64,000 nt of DNA from Effrenium voratum. Lineage: Eukaryota > Sar > Dinophyceae > Suessiales > Symbiodiniaceae. The position numbers and the translations under genes were made by a program. The stretch lies in the NCBI GenBank assembly GCA_963377175.1, contig CAUJNA010003239.1, forward strand, positions 585,596-649,595. Direction: 5' to 3'. The notes below the pieces were generated by a model, which was not told where the DNA came from, searched no databases, and saw only the letters and a program-made list of their open reading frames with translations. Below, piece after piece: positions 1 through 12,815 of the stretch (position 1 is its first letter; every line of letters starts with the position of its first letter).

Positions 1-556
1 GTAGACTTCAGAAGGGTGTCATTCTGAAAGATCTACATCCCTTCGCTTGGGTGCCCTGTAGACATTCCGAGTCCCTCATGTTCTTTTACATACACGCCGC
101 ATAAAACAAGCATGCGTATGCATACATTCATATATTTATTTTTATTCTCAATGCACCTATAATGTACAAACAACATCGACAGCAGTGAATTTGGACGATC
201 TTTCTGTGAAGTCTAGCCTAGGATTAGGTTCCTGAAAGACCGGAAACTGTTGAGCACTCGTGATATCCCATGCCACAGCTGGAAACCATAAATCAAAAAT
301 CCATGTCGTTCGCAGAATTTGCGTACTTCAAGTTGTTGGAAAAGCCTTGAAATGGTGCTGTCCCGGACTCAAGATTCAAGATTGCCACAGCAACATGCTG
401 AACGCTGTTTCGGGAAACACGTTCATGTGTCCCTTCTAACTTCGAGATTGAGAATACCTAAATCTGAACAACTTGTCCTGAAAGTCTGACTCCAGGAGCG
501 GAAGCTGCAAAGTTGTGCCAACAAATCAGGTGATGGCTCCGGGCGGGTGTGTTGAG
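1..556. other. Intron or 5' flank, nothing recognised
   Basis: I see no convincing exon or repeat here. If the dynein model is right it is mostly intron upstream of the first visible exon, ending in the acceptor AG at 555-556. Confidence 0.4.
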
Positions 557-606
557 GCTGGGCTGGAATATCGGATACGACTTCAACGACTCCGACTTCG
601 ACATTT
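557..606 (+). CDS. Dynein heavy chain exon (GWNI-YDFN-SD motif)
   Basis: The exon encodes LGWNIGYDFNDSDFDI, the conserved GWN-x-x-YxFNxSD stretch of dynein heavy chains. The acceptor is AG at 555-556. It ends after T606 in front of a GC donor (GCCCCTTG). Joined to the next exon the split codon is T+GC (Cys) and the frame stays open. The length is 50 bp. Confidence 0.75.
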
Positions 607-890
607 GCCCCTTGCCTCGAATATTGGAGTCTGTGCTTGCTTGCGCCATGTGGCAATATATAAGTGATTTACAGATGCATAGCAATACACGTTATACTAG
701 ACACGTAGTCACATGCACTGTGCGTAGTGTAGATGGAGACGCAAATCAATTTGCATATGCAAGCAGCACATACATGTTGTACGGTCATTCCGTCAAAGTG
801 GAGCTCCTGTTTGAGCAAGAGGCGGTAAGTCCAACCTTTACGTCTCGAGTTCAAGGGCGGTTGGCTTCGGGCGGTTTCCGAAACATCCAG

Positions 891-970
891 GCGAGAACAT
901 TTTGGCAATGTACTTGGACGAGAACCCCAACGAAATTCCCTGGGACGCCATCCGGTACCTGATCGCCGAG
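891..970 (+). CDS. Dynein heavy chain exon (IPWDAIRYL motif)
   Basis: After the two bases completing the split codon come 26 codons containing MYLDENPNEIPWDAIRYLIAE. This matches the dynein signature in which IPW-AL/I-RYL leads into YGGRVTD. The acceptor is AG at 889-890. The donor after 970 is GC (GCGGGAGC), a usual dinoflagellate deviation from GT. It ends in phase 0. Confidence 0.85.
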
Positions 971-2091
971 GCGGGAGCTGAAGGGAAGCAATCTTGCGAT
1001 CTGGATGTTATTCGTCTGAACTTTTGGACCCTGCCTTGAGAGTTAGAAATCCAGAGCGCAATCACCAGGTCCCCCGAACTTTGCAAAGATCGCGGGCTTC
1101 AGATTTCATAGCTGCCTATTGCGAAGCTAGAAGGAACAGCGTTCCATTTGAAGCCCTCGCTCCAGGAGCCGAGGCTAAGCCCAAGGCATTGGACAAAACC
1201 CGTTCCGCAGGGACAAAGACAAGAAGGGCCGGGGCAGGGCGCAACAAGAGGAGTGAAACGGTTTCGCAGGTGCCCGGTGTGGCACATTTTTGTTGCAAAC
1301 ACTGGAGTGGGGGAAGCCCAAGACAGATCAGTTACCGCGTGCTTCTCTGAGTTTGTCTGTCGTATTTGAAGGCAGGAGTGGTCAGTTCCCTGAAAAAGTG
1401 CACGGCCCCTGTTGGAAGAATGTTCCCAGAAGCTGTGTGCGTACAATGAGCGCGCAAGGGCAAGGGATGCGCAATGTCAAAGGTTTAGAGGTGTTGATTC
1501 ATTGATGCTGCCTAGCTTATGAATGGAGGTGATAGCTGATTGCTGTGCTTACGCTTTTCGAATGTTGCTTGGGTCATGTGTAGGTCCGGCAATGGCAGTC
1601 GCCTTGTCGGCAAACAGGTCTGGTGTTCGCACAAGCCTAATTGGGTCGCCCCGCGCAAGGCGCGCGCAAGCACGAGAAGCCGCATGGAATCTGCCCATTT
1701 GTTGTTTTTGAATGCCTTTGCTTCTTGAATGGCCCGCAAACAACACGAAAGCTTCGCATGAGGTCGCGTGCAAACTATCTTCTGTGCTGCTGCGCGCGCA
1801 GGTCCGCGCAAGTGCCGCGCAAGGGCGCAAGGGCCCAAACCCGGGCAACATAAATTTTCTTGGGCACAAAAGCCGTGGGCCTGCCAATAGCATCAATTTG
1901 GTTGCCGGAGTGAACTGAGCTGAAGTGTCTTGATGAGTTCATGTTTGGACCATTAGACCGGCTTGGCCCAAATACGTGCCAAGAGTCATGTGGAATCCCC
2001 ATGAGTCTTGTGCCTTTTTCTGCATACACAACAAGCAGCATGGTTGTGTTATTTTTTAGCTCCAGCATCCTCTTGCCTGGGCTTGGCTCAG
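971..2091 (+). other. Dynein intron, GC donor
   Basis: This is intron between two well-matched exons. The junctions read GAG|GCGGG and CTCAG|GCCAA, so AG|GC stands at both borders. I saw no repeat family or coding segment in it. Confidence 0.6.
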
Positions 2092-2141
2092 GCCAACTAC
2101 GGGGGGCGCGTCACCGAGCATCCGGACAACCGTGTGCTCAG
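2092..2141 (+). CDS. Dynein heavy chain exon (NYGGRVTE motif)
   Basis: The exon encodes ANYGGRVTEHPDNRVL plus two bases of an Arg codon. YGGRVTD/E followed by D-x-R is among the most conserved C-terminal dynein motifs and follows IPWDAIRYL directly in the family, as it does here after splicing. The donor after 2141 is GC. Confidence 0.88.
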
Positions 2142-2283
2142 GCCCGTTCTTGGTGGCTCCCAGCCGTAGCCTTCTATAGTGTTTAGTGGTAGTTTCCTTT
2201 TCTTTTAGCGGGGGATCTGAGGGCAGCCCGGCGTTGTCGTATCACGTTTCCCAGTGCTTTGGTTGCTCGATGGCAAGTGGCAG

Positions 2284-2397
2284 GTCCTACGTGACCGAAT
2301 TCTTCTGCACAGCAGCGTTGCAGCCAAAATTCCAGCTGTCGTCCTTGGCCACGTACTACATTCCAGAGGCGCCTTTGGCAGATCGAGTGGATCTCAG
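2284..2397 (+). CDS. Dynein heavy chain exon (YYIPEAPL region)
   Basis: The exon has one base completing the previous codon, 37 codons and two bases. It contains SYVTEFFCTAAL and ATYYIPEAPLADRVDL. This matches the stretch after YGGRVTD that ends in YYxP in dynein heavy chains. Acceptor AG is at 2282-2283. The GC donor follows 2397. Confidence 0.8.
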
Positions 2398-2798
2398 GCG
2401 TTTTTGGCGTTTCAGCCCGAATCATGCCCATCCCCATCGATCTGCCAAGTTGATGAATCCGCGCCCACTAGTAGATCCAGCAGGAAGGGTGACTCAGCAT
2501 GTATCTAGTCGTTGGCTAATAGGCAAACCATGCATTCTCAGCCTAGTTCATGTGATCATGCACGTTTTGGCAGGGCCGCATGACCCTCCTTATTTGATTG
2601 AACATTGCCTTGTTGGGGCTGGAAATCTTGCAGCTGGCAATCTCTTCAAGTCCGCGAGTGGATGTCGCAGGATTCGGTCGCCTCACTTCTCACTTGAGGC
2701 CTTTAAAGCGGTGCGCGGAGCACTGTTCGACTTAGCCACACGTTTACACAAAGCCCCAGCTGAAAGGGGGGTTGATCAAGAAGGCCGAGATACATGGG

Positions 2799-2878
2799 GT
2801 GACCATTGCTTGGAAAACTAACGAATGATATTTCCCCAGTGACCATTGCTTGGAAAACTAACGAATGATATTTCCCCA
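2799..2878. repeat. Tandem duplication, 40 bp x 2
   Basis: A 40-bp segment starting GTGACCATTGCTTGG is present twice head to tail within the dynein intron. The two copies look identical, so the duplication should be recent. Confidence 0.9.
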
Positions 2879-3015
2879 CATGGCCATGGGTCAAAATCCC
2901 GTACCCCGGTGAACATCCCAATCCCCACTAAAATAGGTTCTAAAATGGGTGGTGAATTCACCAAAACCCCCAAAATGGAATCCCATTTTGACAACCACAG
3001 CCACATGGGAAAAGT
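2879..3015. repeat. Short interspersed repeat, family F4
   Basis: This copy shares GTGAACATCCCAA, CACTAAAATAGGTT and ATGGGTGGTG with stretches at 5583-5722 and 52023-52150. Both edges carry CCATG/CATGG-type sequence, suggesting a fold-back element. No coding capacity is seen. Confidence 0.65.
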
Positions 3016-3060
3016 CACCCATGGTGAAAACTGGGGCCCTGAGGACGGCAGCCTCCAGAG

Positions 3061-3106
3061 CTACCGCCAGTATGTGCAGTCGCTGCCACTCAGCGAGCCT
3101 CCGGAG
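3061..3106 (+). CDS. Dynein heavy chain microexon (VQSLPLSEPPE)
   Basis: This 46-bp exon encodes YRQYVQSLPLSEPPE, matching the short dynein stretch with SLP-x-x-D-x-PE just before FGxHxNAxI. It fits both neighbours in phase: it takes the two bases left by 2397 and ends in phase 0 before a GC donor (GCATAG). The acceptor is AG at 3059-3060. Confidence 0.75.
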
Positions 3107-4171
3107 GCATAGATCGACCTTTGGTGAGCCTCAAATTCCCTGCCTTGGTCGTTAGGGTTCCCGAAGATGGCTCGAACCCCAAAAAGGTGAGCAACGTGTT
3201 TCTGGCTCGGTTTCTGTCTCGGTTTCTCCTGGCCTGCGAAGGTTTTTTTCTTGGGCCGGGAGTTGTCTGCACCACGCCACGTGCGCCACGAGCGAAATTC
3301 GCCTGACACAGGCTGGCCAATCGAATTCCAGAGCTGGAAGCGATTCATTGCATTGTCCAATTGAGCAACCCTTGAAAAAACCACAAGGAAACCAGCCGGT
3401 TGTTGGCCCCTGGTTTTTGCCGCCTGTTGGAAACTTTCACGTCCCTTTCTCTTGGCGGTTGTTTCACAGACTCGATTTCGGCAACGTTTCAAACTGGCAG
3501 TCAGATTGAGGGACATACGTGAATATCAAGAAAGTATGTTTGCCTCGCCACGTCACGTGGCAAGTGACAGGATGATACTGTCTATGTGTGATGCGCGCAG
3601 TCGGTTGTTCTGTTGCATCCGATGGTTTAGGTGTATCCCAAAATAGGATAACGGATCCCAAAATAGGCTTAGGGACACCTTTTTGATTCCCTTCCCTCCT
3701 ACTAACATAGATCCCATTTAGGAGGAACATTGTGCTCCAGAGATCTAGCGATCCATGGCAAATCTCGCCACACCTCATCATGTACCCAACACTCCCTTAT
3801 TTTGGTTTCATGGTGGAAAGGTGCACCTCCACCCTCCTTCCCACAACAGCAGTGAACATTAGGGGATCCCCAAAGAGAAGGTAGTCTTCCGAAACACTTC
3901 TGTCAGCTTTCTGTGTTGGCTCAGGGACCCGCAAGAAAAGACACTTCCGGGCAGGCTTGCGCCAACCCTTGTTTAAACATGCTTAAGTTAAGCCACCTTT
4001 GTTGAGCTCCTTTGGGTTTTCAATGGGGCCCCTTGGTTGAAGCGAATGTTGCTGAGCCCTTTTCAGGCCTTGCTGCCCCGTTTGGACTTGTGAGAAACAA
4101 AGATACCCACAGTCGAAACCGAAGTTCCAAAAAAAATGGTTTCCCCTCTCTTTGAACCCGCGGGGAAAAAC

Positions 4172-4235
4172 GTGTTTCCCCCCCCTCTCCTTCTCCCTCT
4201 CCCTTTCCTTCTCCCTCTCCCCCTCCCCCCCCCCG
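4172..4235. repeat. Pyrimidine-rich CT tract
   Basis: This is a near-pure C/T stretch (TCTCCCTTTCC-type) inside an intron, about 75 bp upstream of the next dynein exon. It is low-complexity sequence. Confidence 0.7.
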
Positions 4236-4310
4236 ACCCTTGAACTGAGGAGATCGGATCGGTTTCGGTTTTGCGGTGGGTTCCTTTCCTCGGGCCGCGG
4301 GCGCTGGCAG

Positions 4311-4388
4311 GCGTTTGGGCAGCACACCAACGCGGAGATCTCCTCCTCGCTGGCGGACACGGACACGCTGCTGCAGACCATGATCGAG
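4311..4388 (+). CDS. Dynein heavy chain exon (FGQHTNAEI motif)
   Basis: Twenty-six codons in phase 0 begin AFGQHTNAEISSSLADTDTL and end MIE. This matches the conserved FGxHxNAxI motif in the AAA6 region. The acceptor is CAG at 4308-4310. The donor is GT (GTGCGC), the only clear GT donor among the recognised exons. Confidence 0.88.
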
Positions 4389-4732
4389 GTGCGCGGCGGA
4401 GGCGCGGATCCGGCGGAGTCGATTCGGAGAGAAGCGAGCAGCCGGCCAACTCGGCTGCAAAAGGCGGGGGGATCTAAAGAGCAAAAACATGAAAGGTGTT
4501 GGGACGAGTGTGTGTGTGTGTGTGTGTTCCTTTTAAACGAAAAAACACAACCTTTTTTTTGCAGTGAGGCCCGCAGCCACACAGTTGTGGCCGTGTTTTT
4601 CGGTGTGCCTGGTTCCTGATTTTCTTGCCGGCGCGACCCAGCTTCAGCTTCCCAGCCCAGCTTTCCAGCTTCAAAGCGCTCGGCCTGAAGTCGTGTAGCT
4701 ACCAGCTCTAGGTCCCCCAGCTAGGTGCCCGA

Positions 4733-4834
4733 CCTCTCACCGTTCCTTTCTTGGTTGGGAGGGTTCCCCTACTAAAACAGCCTACAGACAAAAATAGGGT
4801 ACCAGTATATTCTAACCTGTCTACTGGAGGACCT
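4733..4834. repeat. Short interspersed repeat R1, copy 1
   Basis: The R1 family is about 95 bp. It begins around CACCGTTTCTTT, runs through TTGGGAGGGTTCCCCTACTA, then GACTACAGAAAA and GGTACCCTTATTCTAACC, and ends CTGGAGGACC. Copies lie at 4.7, 18.7, 22.2, 22.4, 29.7, 47.6 and 50.0 kb. A further copy is split by the retroelement at 31.4/43.9 kb. Confidence 0.8.
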
Positions 4835-5582
4835 GGAGCTTCGCGATGTCACCCTTTCGCCTGTCGAAACAGGATTCTGGGTCAACATGTTCACGGTTTG
4901 CAGCTGTCACCTTAAGTCGTTCAATTCCGAAGCGGTTCGGTTTGTAAGGCTCGGTTCCACGATTCCTTTGAGCCCTTGTCAGAAGAAAGATGGGCGTTGT
5001 GCAGATGTCCTTTCACTTGTCCCCTATTCGGCGTTTTTGGTGCCAATTTGAAAGGGAGAATCCTTTAGGCGATGCTTCACGCGACGGCATGTCGCGAGCC
5101 CCGTTGCAGACAAACCAGCAATGAACAACTGGACGGATGTGCCGGGGGAGGTGAGCTGGTGGGTTTGTGCTAGAGCCCGCCATATGCTCGGAAAAAACGA
5201 AGAGATTGTCAAATGAGGGTGAATGGAAATCCGCATTTGATTTCCCGTGGTTGCCTTCTCAAGAACCCTGTTTCTACCTGGTGCCATTTTTTTTGGAGCA
5301 ATAGTTACATCTAGTATGCAGTCTCCAAGAGCTAAGTCAGACCCGCTTGCACCATCTCGATGTTTGAAAGTGCCATCTACCTCTCAGTCCTGGTCACCAC
5401 TGGCCCCAACTCCCAAGAAAGGCATCAGGTTTTAACGGGCCCCTCTAGAGGCCAATGAAAACCTAAAACGCAACCCCAGTACAGGCCATCCCCCCAAGCC
5501 AGTTGCGTGGATTCCCAGGCCTTGAGGCTTCGTTGGATGACCCAAGAAAGGGTTCCTGTATGTCACGGCTGGGTCCACTAAA

Positions 5583-5722
5583 ATGGCCATGGATCAAAAT
5601 CCAAATCGTACCAGTGAACATCCCAAGCCAAGCACTACAATAGGTTCTAAAATGGGTGGTGGATTCACCTACCCCCAAAATGGTACCCCAAAACGGTTTC
5701 GACAACCACAGCCAAATGGAAC
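5583..5722. repeat. Short interspersed repeat, family F4, second copy
   Basis: It shares GTGAACATCCCAA, AGGTTCTAAAATGGGTGGTG and GACAACCACAGCCA with 2879-3015. It lies in a dynein intron. Confidence 0.65.
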
Positions 5723-5907
5723 CATCTGGTTTTCCAAAAAGAGACAGAAAGAGGCCTGAAAGCGTCTGCTTTTCCAGGTTTTTGGAGGGAACCCACAGCC
5801 AAATGGTCCAAAAACGGGCCAAGCCCCTGGAAAATAGGTTGCGTTGAAGAACGATGGGTGAAGAGAATGGGGAATCAAACCTTAGAAAAATGGTCTCAAC
5901 CTGACAG

Positions 5908-6041
5908 AAGCTGCTCCCCTCGTCTACGTTTTCTCCGCGCGAAGCCGCGCGAGGCGGTGCGGCGGCCGGGGGAGACATCGGCGAGGTGGTGATGGGCACC
6001 TGCAACACGCTGCTGGAGAAGCTGCCGGCCACGCGGCCGAG
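5908..6041 (+). CDS. Dynein heavy chain exon (VMGTCNTLLEKLPA)
   Basis: Starting in phase 0 after CAG (5905-5907), this reads through an Ala/Gly-rich linker into GDIGEVVMGTCNTLLEKLPA. It corresponds to the dynein segment with an IL-x-KLP helix before the conserved ERYN helix. The 134-bp length leaves two bases, which fit the next exon (AG+C, Ser). The 3' border around 6041 does not show an ordinary donor (AG|AGAACG), so it may shift by a few bases. Confidence 0.65.
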
Positions 6042-6201
6042 AGAACGGAAGGGAGGGGAGAACCGGCGCAGAGGAGGCCTTCGGGGAAAAACGTCCCTTT
6101 GGGTATGGGCCCAAAATGAATTCAACAGACAACCGCAGAAGCTTTTAGTCCATGTTTCCATTTACCAGGGTTCCATTTTGGGTACCTATTTTTGAGCCAC
6201 A

Positions 6202-6329
6202 GCCATTTGCTGAAATGCTGTGTTTCTTTTGAAACAACAAATCCCCTGTTGGTGTGAAAGGGAATCGATTTCAGTACTGGAAAAAAAGTTGTTTTTGTTT
6301 TTTTCTCCAGGGGGGTTTAACAAAATGGA
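6202..6329. repeat. Fold-back repeat F3, copy 1
   Basis: The F3 family starts near CCATTTGCTGAAATG and ends CTCCAGGGG...AAATGGA, with about 10-base terminal inverted repeats (CCATTTGC against GCAAATGG). An inner GGGAATC...ACTGGAAA is shared by copies at 22.5, 46.6, 58.2 and 59.7 kb. The 3' end mimics an intron 3' end (T-rich, then CAG). Confidence 0.6.
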
Positions 6330-7005
6330 CGGTAATGGCCAAGGGAATTGCGGCTGTGAATTTTAGTTAGGGACCCATTAGTCATATGTAGGAAAACAAC
6401 AGTAACATGGGGTTGCGCATTCCTAAAAAATTGGCAAAGGCCAAGGAAGAAGGGCTGAAGGATTTGCATTTGAACTCGTTCGACTGATTCAAGTGGACAT
6501 TGGAAGGGACCAAAAACAATGGACACATTGCAGTGGCTTGAAGCCCATTGATCTGTCATTTCCCCTTAAACCGGGCAACCAAGGGGACCATGTACTATAG
6601 TGATAGTGGGTGGGATCCTTGGCAAAAGGCGAAGACACTTGGGATGCGCTCGGGAGAAAAGTCCAGGCGCGGCCTTCATAGATGTCGAATGCACTGTAAA
6701 CCGATGAGCACAAAGCAGTAGCAATATGCATAGAGCTCTTTCGCAATAAAGGCCGATCCCTTCTGCTTGGCTCACGAGATGCAGGTCCGGGCATGTGAGA
6801 GACTCGCATATGATACAGTTTTTGGAAAGTAGAGTAGGTGTATGTTTCACATATTATATTTATATGTCTATATATGTATGCCTATATATATATATTTAAG
6901 GGCTGCCGCCCAGTGCCGCCGACCCCAAACCAGTTTGGGAATGGCTGAAATGAACGGGGCCGCTTCAAAATGGGGCCGCGATGGGTTCCCTCTTGTGCCA
7001 GGGTG

Positions 7006-7044
7006 CGGTGCATTTTTGCTTTGCTTTCGGGTGAAAATGCACCG
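7006..7044. repeat. Hairpin with 11-bp arms before a GAT run
   Basis: The arms CGGTGCATTTT and AAAATGCACCG are exact inverted repeats around a 17-base loop. A second copy lies at 7404-7442 and a degenerate one near 7217-7255. Both exact copies are followed by GAT triplets. Confidence 0.85.
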
Positions 7045-7049
7045 GTTTT

Positions 7050-7091
<42 letters not shown>

Positions 7092-7403
7092 TGACATGAT
7101 AATCATCATGACGCATCCTTAGCATCACCAGCAGTCATCGTGATAATGCGCTTTGACTGGCACACTTCCATAGAACCTGCGCCCATTCTGGAGCGATCGT
7201 TTTCTTTCCTTGGCTTGGTGCATTTTTGTAATAATCTGGTAAGAAAATGCGCCGCTGTAAGTGCCTACAATTCTGCTGCTGCTGGGAGCATGTGCCGTGA
7301 CGTTGCGTTTGCAGTAGAGGCTCGTCGCCGGTCACCCCGCAAGCCAACCAGCTTTCTCGCCGCAAGTCGGGGCCGCGATGGGTCCCCTGTTGCAGCCAGG
7401 GTG

Positions 7404-7442
7404 CGGTGCATTTTTGCTTTGCTTTCGCGTGAAAATGCACCG
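7404..7442. repeat. Second copy of the CGGTGCATTTT hairpin
   Basis: Same arms and almost the same loop as 7006-7044, again directly upstream of GAT triplets. Confidence 0.85.
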
Positions 7443-9147
7443 CTTTGATGATGATGATGATGCTGAGCTGACGTGATAATCATCATGACGCATCCTCAGC
7501 ATTACCAGCAGGCATCATGATACTCATGTCCACGCATCTTCTGCATCTCAAATCGGCTCTAACGGGACTGATGATGATGATCATGATGATGATGATGATG
7601 AACTGACATGATAATCATCATGACGCATCCTCAGCATCACCAGCAGGCATCATGATAATCATGTCCACGCATCTTCTGCATCTCAAATCGGCTCTAACGG
7701 GACTGATGATGATGATCATGATGATGATGATGATGATGAACTGACATGATAATCATCATGACGCATCCTCAGCATCACCAGCAGTCATCATGATAATCAT
7801 GTCCACGCATCTTCTGCATCTCAAATCGGCTCGAACGGGACTGATGATGATGATCATGATGAGCACAGTGATGATCATGATGATGAACTGAGATGGTGGC
7901 ATCATCATCATCATTGTAATCATCATCATCGTCATGATCGTCATCATCATCGTGATCATCGTCGTCATCATCATGGATGATAGCCATCATCGTGCATCCT
8001 CTGCATCACCAGCAGTCATGCTGATAATCATGTCTACGCATCCTCTGCATCTCCAACCAGGTCACAACGATGATGCTGTGATGATGATGAGCGTGTCATC
8101 ATCACCATGATGGTGGTCATTATCGTCATCCATCATCATCATCGTCATCATCATCATCGTCATCATCGTCATCATCATCATCGTCATCATCATGGATGAT
8201 AACCATCATCGTGCGTCCTCTGCATCACCAGCAGTCATGATGATAATCATGACTACGCACCCTCTGCATCTCCAATCGGGTCTAACGCTAAGGACGACAA
8301 CGATCATGATGTGATTTTCTGACAAGTATCGTCATTATCATCATCGTCGTCATCATCATCATCGTCATCATCGTCATCATCATCGTCATCATCATCGTCA
8401 TCATCATGGATGATAACCATTGACCATCATCGTGCATCCTCTGCATCGCCAGCAGTCATGATGAAAATCATGTCTACGCCTCCTGATGATGCGATGACGA
8501 TGAGCATGTCATCATCACCATGATGGTGATCATCATCGGCATCATCATCGTCGTCATCATCACCAGCATCATCCGTCATCGTCCTGGTCGTCATCACCGT
8601 TATCATCATCGATGATACCCATCATCGTGCATCCTCTGCATCACCAACAGTCATGATGATAATCATGTCTACGCATCCTCTGCATCTTGAATCAGGTCAC
8701 AACGATGATGATGTGGTGATGATGAGCATGTCATCATCACCATGGTGGTGGTCAGCATCGTTATCATCATCGTTATCATCATCATCGTCATCATCGTCAT
8801 CATCATCGTCATCATCATCCTCATCATCATGGATGATAACAATCATCGTGCATCCTCTGCATCGCCAGCAGTCATGATGATAATCATGTCTACGCATCCT
8901 CTGCATCTCCAACCAGGTCACAACGATGATGATGTGATGATGATGAGCACGTCATCATCACCATGATGGTGGTCATCAGCGGCATCATCATCATCGTCAT
9001 CATCATCAGCATCACCATCATCATCGTCATCGTCATCATCACCGTTGTCAGCATGGACGATAACCATCATCGTGCATCTTCTGCATCACCAACAGTCATG
9101 ATGATAATCATGACTACGCACCCTCTGCATCTCCAATCGGCTCTAAC

Positions 9148-9701
9148 GTCACCCTTGAAACGTATATAAAAAGATAAGGACGACAACATCATGTCTACGC
9201 ATCCTCTGCATCTCCAATCAGGTCACAACGATGATGATGTGATGATGATGATCGTCCTCGTCATCATCACCGTTATCATCATCGATGATAACCATCATCG
9301 TGCATCCTCTGCATCACCAGCAGTCATGATGATAATCAGGTCTACGCATCCTCTGCATCTCCAATCAGGTCACAACGGTGATGCTGTGATGATGATGAGC
9401 ATGTCATCATCACCATGATGGTGGTCATCATCATCATCAGCATCAGCCTTACCGTTGTCATCATGGACGATAACCATCATCGTGCATCCTCTGCATCCCA
9501 ACAGTCATGATGAGAATCATGTCTACGCACCCTCTGCATCTCCAATGTGATAACCATCATCGTGCATCCTCTGCATCACCAGCAGTCATGATGATAATCA
9601 TGTCTACGCATCCTATACATCTCCAATCAGGTCACAACGATGATGCTGTGATGGTGATGAGCGTGTCATCATCACCATGATGGTGGTCATTATCGTCATC
9701 C

Positions 9702-9735
<34 letters not shown>

Positions 9736-12700
9736 TGTCATCGTCATCATCACTGTTGTCATCATGGACGATAACCATCATCGTGCATCTTCTGCATCAC
9801 CAACAGTCATGATGATAATCATGTCTACGCACCTGCATCTCCAATGTGATAACCATCATCGTGCATCCTCTGCGTCACCAGCAGTCATGATGATAATCAG
9901 GTCTACGCATCCTCTGCATCTCCAATCAGGTCACAACGGTGATGCTGTGATGATGATGAGCATGTCATCATCACCATGATGGTGGTCATCATCATCATCA
10001 GCATCATCCTCACCGTTGTCATCATGGACGATAACCATCATCGTGCATCTTCTGCATCACCAACAGTCATGATGATAATCATGACTACGCACCCTCTGCA
10101 TCTCCAATCGGCTCTAACGTCACCCTTGAAACGTATATAAAAAGATAAGGACGACAACATCATGTCTACGCATCCTCTGCATCTCCAATCAGGTCACAAC
10201 GATGATGATGTGATGATGATGATCGTCCTCGTCATCATCACCGTTATCATCATCGATGATAACCATCATCGTGCATCCTCTGCATCACCAGCAGTCATGA
10301 TGATCAGGTCTACGCATCCTCTGCATCTCCAATCAGGTCACAACGGTGATGCTGTGATGATGATGATCGTCCTCGTCATCATCACCGTTATCATCATCGA
10401 TGATAACCATCATCGTGCATCCTCTGCGTCACCAGCAGTCATGATGATAATCAGGTCTACGCATCCTCTGCATCTCCAATCAGGTCACAACGGTGATGCT
10501 GTGATGATGATGAGCATGTCATCATCACCATGATGGTGGTCATCATCATCATCAGCATCTTCCTCACCGTTGTCATCATGGACGATAACCATCATCGTGC
10601 ATCTTCTGCATCATCATCAGTCATGATGATAATCATGACTACGCACCCTCTGCATCTCCAATCGGCTCTAACGTCACCCTTGAAACGTATATAAAAAGAT
10701 AAGGACGACAACATCATGTCTACGCATCCTCTGCATCTCCAATCAGGTCACAACGATGATGATGTGATGATGATGAGCAAGTCATCATCTCCATGATGGT
10801 CGTCATTATCGTCATCATCATCATCGTCATCATCGTCAGCATCATCCTCGTCATCGTCCTCGTGATCATCACCGTTATCATCATCGATGATAACCATCAT
10901 CGTGCATCCTCTGCATCACCAACAGTCATGATGATAATCATGTCTACGCATCCTCTGCATCTCCAATCGGCTCTAACGCTACCCTTGAAACGTATATCAA
11001 AAAGAAAAGGCGACAACATCATGTCTACGCATCCTCTGCATCTCCAATCAGGTCACAACGATGATGATGTGATGATGATGAGCGTGGCATCATCTCCATG
11101 ATGGTGGTCATTATCGTCATCATCATCATCAGCATCATCCTCGTCGTCGTCATCATCACCGTTGTCATCATGGACGATGACCATCATCGTGCATCCTCTG
11201 CATCACCAACAGTCATGATGAGAATCATGACTACGCACCCTTTGCATCTCCAATCGGCTCTAACGCTACCCTTGAAACGTATATCAAAAAGATACGGCGA
11301 CAACATCATGTCTACGCGGTCACAACGATGATGATGTGATGATGATGAGCATGTCATCATCACCATGATGGTGGTCATTATCGTCATCATTATCATCATC
11401 GTCATCATCGTCATCATCGTCATCATCACCGTTGTCATCATGGACGATAACCATCATCGTGCATCCTCTGCATCGCCAACAGTGATGATGACAATCATGA
11501 CTACGCACCCTCTGCATCTCCAATCGGGTCTAACGCTACCCTTGAAACGTACATAAAAAAGATAAGGGCGACAACGATTATGATGTGATACAATGACAAG
11601 CGTGTCATCATCATCATCGTCATCGTCATCGTCATCATCATCGTTATCATCATCGATGATACCCATCATCGTGCATCCTCTGCATCACCAACAGTCATGA
11701 TGATAATCATGTCTACGCATCCTCTACATCTCCAATCAGGTCACAACGATGATGATGTGATGACGATGGGTATGTCATCATCACCATGATGGTGGTCATC
11801 ATCGTCATCATCATCATCGTCATCATCAGCAGCATCATCATCATCGTCATCGTCATCATCACCGTTGTCATCCTGGACGATAACCATCATCGTGCATCTT
11901 CTGCATCACCAACAGTCATGATGATAATCATGTCTACGCACACTCTGCATCTCCAATCGGCTCTAACGTCACCCTTGAAACGTATATAAAAAAGATATGG
12001 ACGACAACATCATGTCTACGCATCCTCTGCATCTCCAATCAGGTCACAACGATGATGATGCGATGATGATGAGCAAGTCATCATCTCCATGATGCATGAT
12101 GGTGGTCATTATCGTCATCATCATCATCATCGTCATCACCACCATGGATGATAACTATCATCGTGCATCCTCTGCATCACCAGCAGTCATGATGACAATC
12201 ATGACTACGCACCCTCTGCATCTCCAGCCGGGTCTAACGCTACCCTTGAAACCTATGTAAACAAGATAAGGACGACAACCGATTATGATGTGATATACTG
12301 ACAAGCGTGTCATCATCATCATCATCGTCATCATCATCAGCATCATCCTCGTCATCGTCCTCGTCATCATCACCGTTACCATCATCGATGATAACCATCA
12401 TCGTGCATCCTCTGCATCTCCAATCAGGTCACAACGATGATGATGTGGTGATGAGCATGTCATCATCACCCTGATGGTGGTCATTATCGTCATCATCATC
12501 GTCATCATCATGGATGATAACCATCATCGTGCATCCTCTGCATCACCAGCAGTCATGATGATAATCATGTCTACGCATCCTTTACATCTCCAATCAGGTC
12601 ACAACGATGATGATGTGATGACGATGAGCGTGTCATCATCACCATGATTGTGGTCATCATCGTCATCATCACCATCGTCATCGTCATCATGGACGATAAC

Positions 12701-12815
12701 CATCATCGTGCATCTTCTGCATCACCAACAGTCATGATGATAATCATGACTACGCACCCTCTGCATCTCCAATCGGCTCTAACGTCACCCTTGAAACGTA
12801 TATAAAAAGATATGG
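9148..12815. repeat. Recurring CCTTGAAACGTATATAAAA block in the GAT array
   Basis: A block reading CCTTGAAACGTATATAAAAA then GATAAGGACGACAAC occurs about nine times, near 9.15, 10.12, 10.68, 10.98, 11.27, 11.54, 11.97, 12.24 and 12.79 kb. It marks a longer higher-order unit. The TATATAAAA core looks like a TATA box, but I see no gene beside it. Confidence 0.75.

Noticed and set aside
7756..12385. Asp/His/Ser- or Met/Ile-rich frames in the GAT array
   Set aside because: They are translations of triplet repeats in several frames, with no conserved non-repeat part.
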